Under the pieces are notes generated by a model. That model did no database searches. It was not told the DNA's origin and saw only the letters and a list, made by a program, of their open reading frames with translations. DNA of 64,000 nt from an uncultured Acetatifactor sp. (GTDB taxonomy: Bacteria > Bacillota > Clostridia > Lachnospirales > Lachnospiraceae), in the NCBI GenBank assembly GCA_947624245.1, contig CANQJL010000005.1:1-64000 (forward strand), given 5' to 3'. The translations under genes were made by a program, and so were the position numbers. Numbering within the stretch: the stretch's first letter is position 1; each line of letters begins with the position of its first letter. This document shows positions 24,257 through 33,981 of the stretch, piece by piece.

Positions 24257-25813
24257 ATGAACGCAAAACAACCCGCATGGCTTGCCGATGCAATTTTTTA
24301 CCAGATATACCCCCAGTCGTTCTATGATGCCAACGGCGACGGGATCGGAGATTTTCAGGGCATTATCGAGAAACTGGACTATGTGAAGGATCTGGGCTGC
24401 AATGCGCTGTGGCTCAACCCCTGCTTTGCCTCGCCCTTTGGAGACGCCGGATACGATATTTCCGATTATTACACCACAGCCGAAAGGTACGGCACCAACG
24501 ATGACCTGAAAAGACTTTTCGACGAAACGCACAGACGGGGTATGCACATTCTGCTGGACCTCGTTCCGGGCCATACCTCCATTGAGCATAAATGGTTCAG
24601 GGAATCCATGAAGGCGGAAAAAAACGAATACACCCACCGCTATATCTGGACCGATTCCATCTGGGAGGAGCCGGAGGGAATGGGTTGTATCCGCGGTTTC
24701 TCCGACCGCGACGGCTCCTGCGCCGTGAATTTCTTCTCCCACCAGCCCGCGCTGAATTACGGCTTTTACAAGCCCGATAAGCCCTGGCAGCAATCCACGG
24801 ACGATGAGGGTCCTCGGGCCACGCTGGAGGAATTGAAGAACATCATGCGGTTCTGGCTCAAAATAGGCTGCGACGGCTTTCGGGTGGACATGGCCGGGTC
24901 TCTGGTAAAGCACGACGAAGACGGCAAGGGGACGATAAAGCTGTGGCAGAACGTCCGCGCATTCCTCGACGCGGAATTTCCCTCCGCCGCCATGGTCTCC
25001 GAATGGGGCGAGCCCGACAAGTCCCTGCAGGGAGGATTCCACATGGATTTTCTGCTGCATTTCGGTCCGTCCCACTACAACGACTTGTTCCGATGTGAGG
25101 AACCGTATTTTTCCGCAAGAGGCAAGGGGGACATCTCGGAATTTGTTGCGAAATACATAGAAAATTATGAGAAGGCCGGACGCAGGGGGCTGATATGTAT
25201 TCCTTCCGGCAATCACGATATGGACCGTCTCTCTCGCTTATTGCACGGCACGGAATTAAAGCTCGCGTTTGCCTTTCTTCTGTCAATGCCCGGCGCGCCC
25301 TTCCTCTATTACGGCGACGAGATCGGCATGAGGTATGTGAGCGGTCTCACCTCCGTGGAGGGCGGCTACGGAAGGACCGGTTCCCGCACGCCCATGCAGT
25401 GGGACGATACCGCCAACGCCGGCTTCAGCCGCGCGCCGGAAGAAAAGCTGTACATAAGAACAGACGCAGAGCCCGACCGCCCCACCGTAAAATCCCAGAT
25501 CGCAGACAGCAATTCTCTCTATCATGAGGTAAAGCGTCTCATCGCGATCCGCAGATCCCATAAGGCTCTACAGAACATGGGAGAGATCGAGTTCGTCTAT
25601 GCCCGCAAAAATACGTATCCCTTTGCCTACCTTAGGAGCGCGGAGGACGAGCACATTCTCGTGGTACTGAATCCGTCCGGCGAAGAAGTATCCTTCCGCT
25701 ACAAATATACGCCGAAGGAAGCAATCTACACGTTGGGCGGAGAGATTTCCCGAGAGCAGGGAATGCTGGTCGTTCCGCCGCAGAGCGCAGGGTACTACGC
25801 GGTAAATCCTTAA
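24257..25813 (+). CDS. GH13 alpha-glucosidase (oligo-1,6-glucosidase/trehalose-hydrolase type)
   Basis: 518 residues, no signal peptide, so cytoplasmic. The barrel begins WLADAIFYQIYPQSF. Conserved regions: DLVPGHTS (101-108), GFRVDMA with nucleophile Asp211, SEWGE with acid/base Glu249, and SGNHDMDR with Asp321. C-terminal beta domain from about 430. The pattern is that of enzymes acting on small alpha-1,6/1,4-linked oligosaccharides. No transporter or LacI regulator is adjacent, so specificity is open. Confidence 0.87.
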   Translation: MNAKQPAWLADAIFYQIYPQSFYDANGDGIGDFQGIIEKLDYVKDLGCNALWLNPCFASPFGDAGYDISDYYTTAERYGTNDDLKRLFDETHRRGMHILLDLVPGHTSIEHKWFRESMKAEKNEYTHRYIWTDSIWEEPEGMGCIRGFSDRDGSCAVNFFSHQPALNYGFYKPDKPWQQSTDDEGPRATLEELKNIMRFWLKIGCDGFRVDMAGSLVKHDEDGKGTIKLWQNVRAFLDAEFPSAAMVSEWGEPDKSLQGGFHMDFLLHFGPSHYNDLFRCEEPYFSARGKGDISEFVAKYIENYEKAGRRGLICIPSGNHDMDRLSRLLHGTELKLAFAFLLSMPGAPFLYYGDEIGMRYVSGLTSVEGGYGRTGSRTPMQWDDTANAGFSRAPEEKLYIRTDAEPDRPTVKSQIADSNSLYHEVKRLIAIRRSHKALQNMGEIEFVYARKNTYPFAYLRSAEDEHILVVLNPSGEEVSFRYKYTPKEAIYTLGGEISREQGMLVVPPQSAGYYAVNP

Positions 25814-25854
25814 GCTGGCGGAACCGTGCGCAGCAGTCGCACATTTACAGATAG

Positions 25855-25892
25855 AAAAAAAGCCCCGTGAATGCAAGCATTCCGGGGCTTTT
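25855..25892. terminator. Bidirectional terminator between the GH13 gene and rpsI
   Basis: AAAAGCCCCG...CGGGGCTTTT with an inner GAATGC/GCATTC stem. Flanking A and T runs suit both convergent transcripts. Confidence 0.88.
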
Positions 25893-25923
25893 GATATATG
25901 CGTCCTGAACTGCGGATAACCGC

Positions 25924-26319
25924 TTATCTCTTGGAGAACTGAGGAGCACGTCTTGCAGACTTCAGACCGTACTTCTTTCTCTCCTTCATACGAGGGTCTC
26001 TGGTCAGATAACCTGCCTTTTTCAGAACGGGTCTGAAATCAGCGTCCACCTGAAGCAGCGCTCTTGCGATACCGTGTCTGATCGCGCCTGCCTGGCCGGT
26101 GTAACCGCCGCCGTGAACGTTTACGATCACATCGAACTTCTCAGCGTTCTCGGTAGCTACCAGAGGCTGACGAACGATCACCTTCAGAGTCTCCAGACCA
26201 AAATAATCGTCCATGCTCCTCTTATTGATGGTAACATTGCCTTTTCCGGGCACCAGATATACCCTGGCAATGGATTTCTTTCTTCTGCCTGTACCGTAGT
26301 ATCTGTCAGTCTTAGCCAT
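25924..26319 (-). CDS. rpsI: 30S ribosomal protein S9
   Basis: 131 residues with [16 protein letters not shown] at the start and the invariant C-terminal basic tail ending QFSKR, which contacts the P-site tRNA. Partner of rplM, 18 bp downstream of it; together they form the last block of the translation cluster. Confidence 0.97.
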   Translation of the reverse strand: MAKTDRYYGTGRRKKSIARVYLVPGKGNVTINKRSMDDYFGLETLKVIVRQPLVATENAEKFDVIVNVHGGGYTGQAGAIRHGIARALLQVDADFRPVLKKAGYLTRDPRMKERKKYGLKSARRAPQFSKR

Positions 26320-26337
26320 GTCTTATTTCCTCCTCCT

Positions 26338-26766
26338 TTAGAATGTCAGTGCCTCAGGCTTCTGAGCCGCATGCTTGTGGTCAGGTCCTGCGTAAACAAA
26401 AAGTTTCTTGTACATCTGTCTTCCTAAAGGTCCCTTGGGAAGCATGCCCTTTACTGCCAGCTCGATCACTTCCTCAGGCTTCTTGGCCAACTTCTCTCTC
26501 AGAGTGGTTTCCTTCATGCCGCCCACATAGTCGGAATGGTGATAATAAATCTTCTGATCCAGCTTTCTGCCGGTCACCTTTACCTTTTCCGCATTCACGA
26601 CGATCACATAGTCGCCGGTATCAATGTGCGGGGTGAAGATGGGCTTGTTCTTACCTCTCAGAACTTTTGCTACCTCGGAAGCAAGGCGTCCGAGATGCAT
26701 ATCCGTAGCGTCTACTACATACCATTTTCTATCGATCGTAGCCAGACTAGCCATAAATGTTTTCAT
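26338..26766 (-). CDS. rplM: 50S ribosomal protein L13
   Basis: 142 residues. Contains [30 protein letters not shown] and [19 protein letters not shown], the family signature. Preceded by a ~165-nt leader from its own strong promoter, long enough for an L13-type autoregulatory structure, though I could not identify one with certainty. Confidence 0.97.
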   Translation of the reverse strand: MKTFMASLATIDRKWYVVDATDMHLGRLASEVAKVLRGKNKPIFTPHIDTGDYVIVVNAEKVKVTGRKLDQKIYYHHSDYVGGMKETTLREKLAKKPEEVIELAVKGMLPKGPLGRQMYKKLFVYAGPDHKHAAQKPEALTF

Positions 26767-26933
26767 TCTGTTCCCTCCGTGTTACTTTGTCACTGGTCGC
26801 TGTCCTGCTTACCATATGCTCCGCAGATGTCCGGCTGCGTTACACACTTTACACAAAACGGCTTGATTTGCTGTATCTTCAACGCTTTGCCGGGGCTTTG
26901 GCGCCGCGTTCAGAAACACTGTCACAGTTGTAA

Positions 26934-26962
26934 ATTGTACTATATTCAGAGAATTATGTCAA
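26934..26962 (-). promoter_or_regulatory. Strong promoter of rplM-rpsI
   Basis: Minus strand consensus -35 TTGACA (26962-26957), 17-bp spacer, -10 TACAAT (26939-26934). It overlaps the end of the upstream anti-sigma gene region boundary and makes rplM independent of the genes inserted before it. Confidence 0.8.
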
Positions 26963-26965
26963 CCC

Positions 26966-27907
26966 TTATTTTTCCGCAGCTTGCCCTTTAATTTCCTTCC
27001 TCAGATACCAAATGTTATGTGCTAACAGTAAACCGCTATACAGTAAGATGGACAAAAAGATAATAAGAGAAAAATCACGGCTTATAGAATATGTCTCCCA
27101 GTTGATACCCGATATAATGCAATGACTGACAATATAAGCGACAGGATACAGGCCGATACGCTCTATCCACAAACGCACATGCTGTTTCTTCCTCGTAAAG
27201 AGCCATACGGCTGCCATAACGCCCAATGCCGCAGAAGCAAGGATAAGATAATATCCGAGTACCAGTCTCGGTAGGGTAGTTACCCCTTTCGTTGTGCCAT
27301 CAATTTCAATTTGATTTTCCGCATAAGGATCATATTTTGCAAGGCAGACATTTTCGCTGGCATCATTCGGAACGTAAAAAAGGTACATCGGCTTGCTCCT
27401 GCTCACAACCGTAGTCGAGAGGTTCTCTTTTCCTTTTGAAAACCATTTGTCCCAAAGCGTTGTCCACGCTTCAATATCGCAAATACAAACGGTGCTGTCA
27501 TCAGGCGCTTCGTGTACATCGCAGCGAAAGCCGGTTACGCTTTCATCAAAGGTCAGTGTGAGCCCCTTATCTCCAAGTTTCTCAATGGTTACAATTCCTT
27601 CGGAATACGGTTGATAGATAGGTGCGTCCAATACCGCGAAGGCAGAAACAAGCAGTGCGATGACAAATACGGCAGTCAGCGCAATCGTTTGAATCCGTTT
27701 CATTTTCAATTTCCGGCTGAGTTTTTGCAAAGGCGCCGCTTCATTGCATTTTTGTGTCGGCTTTGGCTCTTTGATTTGTTCATATTCCTTTCTGCAGAAC
27801 TCACAGCTTTTCAGATGCTCCGCAACAAAAGCTGCCGTGTCGTCGCTGACCATATTCTCTGCATAGAGAGGCAAAAGGTCTCGTACAATACTACATTCGT
27901 TTTTCAT
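26966..27907 (-). CDS. Zinc-finger anti-sigma factor (ZAS type) with multiple membrane segments
   Basis: 313 residues from ATG 27907, which overlaps the sigma stop in TGATG. The N-terminal putative zinc finger shows H31xxxC35xxC38 (zf-HC2). A TM follows at about 73-93, then an extracytoplasmic domain (about 94-215) with a CDIEAW segment, and three to four more hydrophobic helices to the end. Expected to hold its partner sigma at the membrane and release it on an envelope or redox signal. More TMs than a standard anti-sigma suggest a sensor/transducer role. Confidence 0.82.
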   Translation of the reverse strand: MKNECSIVRDLLPLYAENMVSDDTAAFVAEHLKSCEFCRKEYEQIKEPKPTQKCNEAAPLQKLSRKLKMKRIQTIALTAVFVIALLVSAFAVLDAPIYQPYSEGIVTIEKLGDKGLTLTFDESVTGFRCDVHEAPDDSTVCICDIEAWTTLWDKWFSKGKENLSTTVVSRSKPMYLFYVPNDASENVCLAKYDPYAENQIEIDGTTKGVTTLPRLVLGYYLILASAALGVMAAVWLFTRKKQHVRLWIERIGLYPVAYIVSHCIISGINWETYSISRDFSLIIFLSILLYSGLLLAHNIWYLRKEIKGQAAEK

Positions 27908-28401
27908 CAATTTTGTTCCCCCAGTCTTGTTTGTATCATTCCTTTGGCTCGGTGGTAGGTCACGCAGGCCCAATTATCGGATTTACCGAACAACTGACCG
28001 ATTTGAGAGAAGCTCAGCTCTGCAAACACACGCCACATAAAGACTTCTTTGTATGTTTCGGGCAGAGTATGTAAAACTGCCCTTATCCTTGCGGCTTCGT
28101 CCCTTCTGATAAGTTGTTCCTCTGCGGTCGCTTCTTCAGAAGGCAGTTTTGAAAGCTCTGTCTCGTCGATACCGTCCGTTTGAACAGCTTTCTTGAGGTA
28201 GGTATAATAGCAATTCTTGGCTATTTGGCAAAGCCATACTCGGACGTCACAGTTACCGCGGAAATTGTTGATGGAGCGCATTGCTTTGAAAAATGTCTCG
28301 CTCGTGATTTCATCAGCTATGCTTTCGCTGCCGGACAACCTGCGAATATAGCGGAACACATCATCGAAATATGTACGGTATATTTCCTCGAACTCCGTCA
28401 C
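27907..28401 (-). CDS. ECF-type RNA polymerase sigma factor
   Basis: 164 residues. Starts with GTG 28401-28399 after a strong SD (AAAGGAGGTGG). Region 2 at about 5-70 (YRTYFDDVFRYIRRLSG, ETFFKAMRSINNFRG) and region 4 at about 105-160 (LPETYKEVFMWRVF, SFSQIGQLFGKSDNWACVTYHRAKG). No region 1 or 3. Translationally coupled to the anti-sigma gene. Base composition is visibly more AT-rich than the flanking ribosomal genes, as is the adjacent hydrolase, suggesting acquisition. Confidence 0.88.
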   Translation of the reverse strand: MTEFEEIYRTYFDDVFRYIRRLSGSESIADEITSETFFKAMRSINNFRGNCDVRVWLCQIAKNCYYTYLKKAVQTDGIDETELSKLPSEEATAEEQLIRRDEAARIRAVLHTLPETYKEVFMWRVFAELSFSQIGQLFGKSDNWACVTYHRAKGMIQTRLGEQN

Positions 28402-28501
28402 TCTACCACCTCCTTTCCTATATAAGACTTTGCAGAGAGAAAAACCTTACAAGAATTTCAAATTTTTTTGACCATGGACGTTTATTTTTATCTTTGCAAC
28501 C

Positions 28502-28544
28502 AAAAAATCCTTCCTGCCAGCATCATTGCACCTGACAGGAAGGA
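28502..28544 (-). terminator. Intrinsic terminator after the alpha/beta hydrolase gene
   Basis: Minus strand TCCTTCCTGTCAG pairs with CTGGCAGGAAGGA (ends at 28508), followed by six Ts. Confidence 0.85.
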
Positions 28545-28608
28545 CATTTGCAAATGGATTCTGAAGATGACATATTATTTTGTATTGATTATAAATTGCC
28601 CTATACCT

Positions 28609-29415
28609 CTATTCTGACAAAAAAGTCAGAACCCTTTTGTTAAAGTCCAATGCTTCTTCATAAGCAGCATGACCAAATTGGACATAAATATATTCTTCGC
28701 AAAATTTAATTCTATCAGCAATTTCTCTGGAAGCATCAACTCCAACTATTTTATCACACTCTCCGCCTATGACCAAAGTCGGGCACTGTATCTTACTTAA
28801 CTCCGGATAAGCATTATGATGAATACAAGATTTTGCCTGAATTATAAATCTGCTAAAATCTTTTGGTCTGCCCGTTATTCCAAGAAATGGGTAAAGCAGC
28901 CTATATCTCTTTAGGTGCCTTTCAGAGTATGACCGTTCAGCTGTGTCGATCATTAAATTTTTATAATCATTATGTTCTGCCATTGAAATCCAATTACCAA
29001 CAACATTCTGTATCAGTTCATTTTGTTTTGACAAAGTTACTGCTAACACAAGTTTCTCAACTAAGTCAGGATAGTCAATTGCGAGATACTGTGCAATCAT
29101 TCCGCCTTGAGAGATTCCTAATATATTAGCACTTTTTATACCAAGCATTTTCATGGCTTCCGCTTGGTCTCTTGCCATATCTCTTGTAGAATAATCTTCT
29201 TTTAAATCATTTCTCCTACTGAAAATAAATACCCTATATGCCTTCGCATACATTCGGTATAACAAAGCCATCAAAAAAGCCATTCCCTTAACAGTAGTCA
29301 ATCCGTCCCCCAGCCCGGGAAGCATAATTAGATTATCTGTTCCACTTCCAAAAGATACATAGTTCATATCCGCATCACCAATGCGGACACAGCCATTTTT
29401 TGCATTCCAAAACAT
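28609..29415 (-). CDS. Alpha/beta hydrolase
   Basis: 268 residues from ATG 29415; a GTG four codons upstream and an ATG at 29367 are alternatives, none with a strong SD. Nucleophile elbow GISQG with Ser102, acid in GGECDKIVG, His in FGHAAYEE. The oxyanion region is LPGLGDG. Family members are esterases, lipases or lactonases; substrate unknown. Conspicuously AT-rich for this window and located between truA and the ECF sigma gene, with its own terminator. Confidence 0.8.
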   Translation of the reverse strand: MFWNAKNGCVRIGDADMNYVSFGSGTDNLIMLPGLGDGLTTVKGMAFLMALLYRMYAKAYRVFIFSRRNDLKEDYSTRDMARDQAEAMKMLGIKSANILGISQGGMIAQYLAIDYPDLVEKLVLAVTLSKQNELIQNVVGNWISMAEHNDYKNLMIDTAERSYSERHLKRYRLLYPFLGITGRPKDFSRFIIQAKSCIHHNAYPELSKIQCPTLVIGGECDKIVGVDASREIADRIKFCEEYIYVQFGHAAYEEALDFNKRVLTFLSE

Positions 29416-29479
29416 AATCCAGCTCACATTTTTTAATTTTAGTGTATCCGTTATTGAAACAGTACAATATTACTATCTA

Positions 29480-30238
29480 TTACAAATCCAGCTCATACTT
29501 CACCAGCGTCAGGCCATGTGCCGGCGCGGTAGGGCCTGCGGCGGCGCGGTCTTTTGCGAGAAGCGTCTCCTTCACAGATTCGGGCGTCCGTTTTCCCTGC
29601 CCCACCTCCATCAGGGTTCCCGCAATGATCCTCACCATATTGTAGAGAAAACCGTTCCCGCAGATCCGGATCACAAGCTCCGGCCCCTGCTCCTCGATCT
29701 CCAGCGAGTACACTGTCCGCACCGTGCTCTCCACCTGCGCACCCGTCCGGCAGAAGCTCTTGAAATCATGTTCGCCCACCAGGTACTCCGCGCCCCTGCG
29801 CATTTGATCTGCATTTAAGGGGCAATAAGTGAAATAGGAATACAGCCGTCTCACAGGCATGGGAAATTCTGCGCAATATATCCGATATTCATATGTCTTG
29901 CGGCTCGGGCAGTGTCTGGGATGCCAGTCAGGAGCCACCTCCTCGGAGCGCTGAATACGGATATCCTCCGGCAGCCGCTGGTTCAGGGCGTATGCGAACT
30001 TCTCTCCGGGCATTCGGCTCCCTGTGTCGAACACGGCGATATTTCCCAGCGCATGTACGCCGGAATCGGTACGGCTGGCGCCGATCACCTGTATCTGCTC
30101 GCCCGACAGCTCGGAAAGCGCCCGATTCAGTTCATGTTCAATGGTATTTCCGTTGTCCTGTAGCTGCCAGCCCTGATAATTGGTGCCGTCGTAGGCAACG
30201 ATCAGCCGTATCCTCTTTTTGTTCCCGCCTTCGCTCAT
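29480..30238 (-). CDS. truA: tRNA pseudouridine(38-40) synthase TruA
   Basis: 252 residues from ATG 30238, overlapping the ecfT stop by 4 bp (ATGA). Catalytic Asp58 in GASRTDSGVHA; RLPEDIRI and FLYNMVRIIAG are family signatures. Isomerises uridines in the anticodon arm of many tRNAs. A longer upstream start would run through ecfT and is rejected. Confidence 0.95.
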   Translation of the reverse strand: MSEGGNKKRIRLIVAYDGTNYQGWQLQDNGNTIEHELNRALSELSGEQIQVIGASRTDSGVHALGNIAVFDTGSRMPGEKFAYALNQRLPEDIRIQRSEEVAPDWHPRHCPSRKTYEYRIYCAEFPMPVRRLYSYFTYCPLNADQMRRGAEYLVGEHDFKSFCRTGAQVESTVRTVYSLEIEEQGPELVIRICGNGFLYNMVRIIAGTLMEVGQGKRTPESVKETLLAKDRAAAGPTAPAHGLTLVKYELDL

Positions 30239-31059
30239 ATCCACATCCACACCAGCCTTCCTGCGGTAATGCTGAGGGCCAGATAGAGAACGATACACAG
30301 ATAGGCCAGTCCGTCCCTCTTTTGATATACAAGAGGCTTCATCTTGGTCCTGCCCTCTCCTCCTCTGTAGCATCTGGACTCCATGGCCAAGGCCAGATCG
30401 TTGGCCCTGTGGAACGCCGAGACGAACAACGGCACCAGAAGCGGCACCATCGCCTTGGCCCTCTTAAAAATATTCCCGCTCTCGAAATCCGCACCTCTGG
30501 CGAGCTGTGCTTTCATGATCTTGTCCGTCTCCTCCAGCAGAATGGGAATGAACCGCAGGGCGATGGACATCATCATCGCCACCTCATGCACAGGAATGCG
30601 GAACAGCTTCAACGGCTTCAACATTTTCTCCATGCCGTCCGTCAGATTGTTGGGCGTGGTGGTCAGTGTCATGACAGAGGAACCGATGATGAGTATGGTC
30701 AGCCTGACGGCCATCGTGATCGCCAGCGCCAGCCCTTCCCATGTGATCGTCAGTTTCCAGAAGGATACCAGCTCCCTTCCCGGCGTGAGGAACAGATTAA
30801 AGGTCACGGTAAGGATCAGCAGAAAAACGATTGCCTTCATGCCCTTTACCATGAACCGAAACGGCACATGGGACAGCCTGATCACGATCCCCAAAAATGC
30901 CACGGCCACAACATAGCCTGCAAAATGGTCAAACAAAAAAAGGGATATGATAAACAACAGCGTCCCGCCCAGCTTCACTCTGGGATCCAGTCTGTGTATC
31001 ACGGATTCCGTCTGATAATATTGTCCTAAGGTTATATCTCTCAGCATATCGTCTCCCAA
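30235..31059 (-). CDS. ecfT: Energy-coupling factor transporter transmembrane protein EcfT
   Basis: 274 residues, about five to six membrane helices. The coupling helices carry the two Ala-Arg-Gly type motifs seen as QLARGADFES and AMESRCYRGGEGRTK (family ARG/AMxxRGY). Links the ATPases EcfA1/EcfA2 to interchangeable substrate-binding S components for vitamins or metals. The S components are elsewhere in the genome. Confidence 0.93.
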   Translation of the reverse strand: MGDDMLRDITLGQYYQTESVIHRLDPRVKLGGTLLFIISLFLFDHFAGYVVAVAFLGIVIRLSHVPFRFMVKGMKAIVFLLILTVTFNLFLTPGRELVSFWKLTITWEGLALAITMAVRLTILIIGSSVMTLTTTPNNLTDGMEKMLKPLKLFRIPVHEVAMMMSIALRFIPILLEETDKIMKAQLARGADFESGNIFKRAKAMVPLLVPLFVSAFHRANDLALAMESRCYRGGEGRTKMKPLVYQKRDGLAYLCIVLYLALSITAGRLVWMWI

Positions 31060-31119
31060 AGGGACATGCGGTCCAAGCTTTGCACTCAGCTTTGTACTCA
31101 GCTCAGATGCTCCCTCGTC

Positions 31120-31971
31120 CTACCGCCGTCCCAGCGCCTGCAGCACCGTATCGGCGGCCTCTTCTATGGTGGTGGCGCTCACGTCCACATTCATTCCCTT
31201 CTCCTTCAGCTTGTGCAGAACATACGTCACCTGGGGCGCCGCAAGCCCCACTTCCTCCAGCTCCTTATAGTGCCGGAACACCTTGCGGGGCTCATCGTCG
31301 TACAGGACGCTTCCCTTGTTCATCACAATGATCCTGTCCACGTACTCCGCCACATCTTCCATGCTGTGGGACACCAGCAGGATCGTCATGCCCGTCTGTG
31401 TCTGCAGCTGCTTGATCTGGTGCAGGATCTCATCACGTCCCTTGGGATCCAGACCCGCCGTGGGTTCGTCCAGGATCAGCACGTCCGGCTTCATTGCCAG
31501 CACTCCTGCAATGGCTGCCCGGCGCTTCTGTCCGCCCGACAGATCGAAAGGGGACTGATAGAACAATTCGTCCGGCAGCCCCACCCGGCGCAGCGCATCA
31601 TAGGCGCGCAGCTCCGCTTCTCTCTTATCCAGGCCCAGATTCTTCGGCCCGAAACAGACGTCCGAAAACACGTCCACCTCAAAGAGCTGATGCTCCGGAT
31701 ACTGAAACACCAGTCCCACCCGACTGCGCAGCTTCTTCATGTCATAGTCCTTGTCGTAGATATCTTCCCCGTCAAAGTATATGTGACCGGAGGTGGCCTT
31801 CAGAAGACCGTTCAGATGCTGCACCAGCGTCGACTTGCCCGACCCCGTGTGTCCGATGATGCCGACGAACTGTCCGTCCGGAAACTGCAGGCACACGTCT
31901 TTCAATGCGGCCACCGCCAGCGGTGTGTCCGCCCCGTATATGTAGTTGACATGATCTACAATGATTGACAT
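31120..31971 (-). CDS. ecfA2: Energy-coupling factor transporter ATPase EcfA2
   Basis: 283 residues. Walker A GHTGSGKST (40-48), Q-loop in VFQYPEHQLF, ABC signature LSGGQKRRAAIAG, Walker B LILDEPTAGLD, and SHSMEDVAEY for the H-loop. The PEHQ Q-loop and C-terminal extension mark the ECF A2 type. 15 bp after ecfA1; a short direct repeat (AGCTTTGnACTC) lies in the 60-bp gap to ecfT. Confidence 0.94.
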   Translation of the reverse strand: MSIIVDHVNYIYGADTPLAVAALKDVCLQFPDGQFVGIIGHTGSGKSTLVQHLNGLLKATSGHIYFDGEDIYDKDYDMKKLRSRVGLVFQYPEHQLFEVDVFSDVCFGPKNLGLDKREAELRAYDALRRVGLPDELFYQSPFDLSGGQKRRAAIAGVLAMKPDVLILDEPTAGLDPKGRDEILHQIKQLQTQTGMTILLVSHSMEDVAEYVDRIIVMNKGSVLYDDEPRKVFRHYKELEEVGLAAPQVTYVLHKLKEKGMNVDVSATTIEEAADTVLQALGRR

Positions 31972-31986
31972 CGTCTCAAGCTCCCG

Positions 31987-32838
31987 TCAGTAATATGCGC
32001 TCAGCGCGTCCGCCAGCTCTTCGGCGGTCAGAATCCCGTCCGGCAGCGCCACGCCCCTCTTCTTCAGTTCGTATGCCAGCAGCGTCACCTGCGGCACGTC
32101 CAGACGAAGCTCCTTCAGCTTCTCCACCTGTGAAAATATCTGTCTGGGGGTGCCCTCCATGGCGATCCTGCCTCTGTCCATCACGAAGACCCTGTCCGCG
32201 TGAATGATTTCTTCCATATAATGAGTGATCAGAATGACCGTCACTCCCTCCACCTGATTTAACCCCCGCACGGCGCGAATGACCTCCTTGCGCCCGCTGG
32301 GATCCAGCATGGCCGTAGGCTCGTCCAGCACGATGCACTTTGGGTGCATGGCCAGTACGCCGGCAATGGACACGCGCTGCTTCTGCCCGCCGGAGAGCTT
32401 GTTGGGAGAATACTTGCGAAATTCATACATACCCACAGCCCGCAGGCTCTCTTCCACCCGCTCCCAGATCTCCTTTGTGGGAATTCCCATATTCTCGGGG
32501 CCGAATCCCACATCCTCCTCCACGACCTGACCGATGATCTGGTTGTCCGGATTCTGGAATACCATTCCTGCGGTCTGACGGACATTCCACAGCTTGTCCT
32601 CCTCAGAGGTGTCCATGCCGTCCACCCAGACAGTGCCCTCGGTAGGCGTCAGTATGGCGTTGATGTGCTTTGCCAGTGTGGATTTGCCGGAACCGTTATG
32701 GCCCAGAATAGCGATAAATTCCCCTTGTCGTATGTCCAGGCTCACCTTGTCCACCGCCGTGGTGATTCCCTCTACATTCCCCTCATCATCGCGTCTGATA
32801 TATTCATATACTACGTCCGAAGCTTTGACTATTCCCAT
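31987..32838 (-). CDS. ecfA1: Energy-coupling factor transporter ATPase EcfA1
   Basis: 283 residues from ATG 32838 (SD GAGAGG); an ATG four codons upstream lacks an SD. Walker [10 protein letters not shown] (46-54), Q-loop [10 protein letters not shown], signature [13 protein letters not shown], Walker [12 protein letters not shown], and THYMEEI H-loop. Normally follows rplQ directly; here it is preceded by the inserted M15/MATE genes and uses its own promoter. Confidence 0.94.
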   Translation of the reverse strand: MGIVKASDVVYEYIRRDDEGNVEGITTAVDKVSLDIRQGEFIAILGHNGSGKSTLAKHINAILTPTEGTVWVDGMDTSEEDKLWNVRQTAGMVFQNPDNQIIGQVVEEDVGFGPENMGIPTKEIWERVEESLRAVGMYEFRKYSPNKLSGGQKQRVSIAGVLAMHPKCIVLDEPTAMLDPSGRKEVIRAVRGLNQVEGVTVILITHYMEEIIHADRVFVMDRGRIAMEGTPRQIFSQVEKLKELRLDVPQVTLLAYELKKRGVALPDGILTAEELADALSAYY

Positions 32839-32875
32839 AATGCCTCTCATTTTACAGCAAATTTATACTTTTTCA

Positions 32876-32904
32876 ACTATAGCAGATTCCCATAGGAATT
32901 ACAA
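32876..32904 (-). promoter_or_regulatory. Promoter of ecfA1-ecfA2-ecfT-truA
   Basis: Minus strand -35 TTGTAA (32904-32899), 17-bp spacer, -10 TATAGT (32881-32876), leader about 30 nt. Confidence 0.55.
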
Positions 32905-32911
32905 TCGCAAG

Positions 32912-32947
32912 TTTACAAACCTCTTTCCTCATGGTATTCTTAATACC
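32912..32947 (+). promoter_or_regulatory. Promoter of the M15 peptidase gene with a dyad over the -10
   Basis: -35 TTTACA (32912-32917), 17-bp spacer, -10 TATTCT (32935-32940). A perfect dyad GGTATT-CTT-AATACC (32933-32947) covers the -10 and could be an operator. Confidence 0.5.
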
Positions 32948-33045
32948 GTGACAGGTCGAATACCTTAACAGCTCTCATACCAATGCCGAACATGCATATA
33001 CCGTCTCTGTACCTGTGATTGGCCTGTGATCGAAAGGAAAAATTG

Positions 33046-33981
33046 ATGGATAAAACAAAATTGATCAAAATGTTCGCCGTCCTGACGGCCATAGTGGTTC
33101 TGGTCGCGCTGTTCAGTCAGGCCGCCCAAAAAAATTCCATGACGCTGACGGAGCACGAAGAACTGCTGTCGCAGTCTCAGCAGCAGACCGCTTCCTCCGA
33201 AAACGCCGACGCGGCCTCGGACGCTGGGGAAACAACTGCTCCCTCCGTAAGCCCCGCTCCGTCTTCCTCCCCTGCGGAGGTATCCGGAAACGATGAAAAT
33301 GCGGAAGCCGCAAACACAGCATCGCAGCTCATCGGCGCTTCCCTCAACGCTGCTTCTCAGGAAGACCGCATCACGCTGAAGGACGGCTTTTACTATGAGC
33401 CTGTCTCGGACAACCTGCGCCGGTACATCACAGGCATCTCCTACCCTGCTCCAAGCAATGACGCCGAGCCGGAGATTACTGTGGAGGAGCTGCGCTATGT
33501 CCACATTCTGCACTATGATTTCGACGGGGAACCCGCCGAAGGCGAGCTGATCTGCAATCAGGCCATCGCGCAGGATCTTGTGGAGATCTTTTACGAGCTG
33601 TATCGAAATCAATATCAGTTGGAACGTGTCCGGCTCATCGACGAGTACGAGGGGGACGACGACGCTTCCATGGACGACAACAATACCTCCTGCTTTAACT
33701 ATCGGGTGGTGGAAGGCACGACTACCCTGTCCAAGCACGCTTTCGGCCTTGCCGTCGATGTCAATCCCTACTATAACCCCTACATCACCTACGCCAAAAA
33801 CGGGGACCGCAGCATCTTTCCCCCCGACGCGGAAATCTATGCCGACCGCTCGGCCAATTTTCCCTACAAGATAGACGAGGACGACCTGTGCTATAAGCTG
33901 TTTACCGAACACGGCTTCATCTGGGGCGGCAACTGGAACAACAGCAAAGACTATCAGCACTTCCAGAAAAATCCGGATTAG
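33046..33981 (+). CDS. Membrane-anchored M15 family D,D-carboxypeptidase-like peptidase
   Basis: 311 residues from ATG 33046 (SD AAAGGAAA). One N-terminal TM (about 6-25), a Ser/Ala/Pro/Glu linker (about 50-100), then an M15_4-type domain. Zinc ligands are read in SKHAFGLAVDVNP (His, Asp) and the late YQHF (His), with the GFIWGGNW motif. Likely trims peptidoglycan outside the membrane. Ends 4 bp into the convergent MATE gene. Confidence 0.85.
   Translation: MDKTKLIKMFAVLTAIVVLVALFSQAAQKNSMTLTEHEELLSQSQQQTASSENADAASDAGETTAPSVSPAPSSSPAEVSGNDENAEAANTASQLIGASLNAASQEDRITLKDGFYYEPVSDNLRRYITGISYPAPSNDAEPEITVEELRYVHILHYDFDGEPAEGELICNQAIAQDLVEIFYELYRNQYQLERVRLIDEYEGDDDASMDDNNTSCFNYRVVEGTTTLSKHAFGLAVDVNPYYNPYITYAKNGDRSIFPPDAEIYADRSANFPYKIDEDDLCYKLFTEHGFIWGGNWNNSKDYQHFQKNPD

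Noticed and set aside
24227-25216. 329-codon minus-strand frame opposite the GH13 gene
   Set aside because: The plus frame has all GH13 catalytic motifs; the antisense frame shows no recognisable domain.
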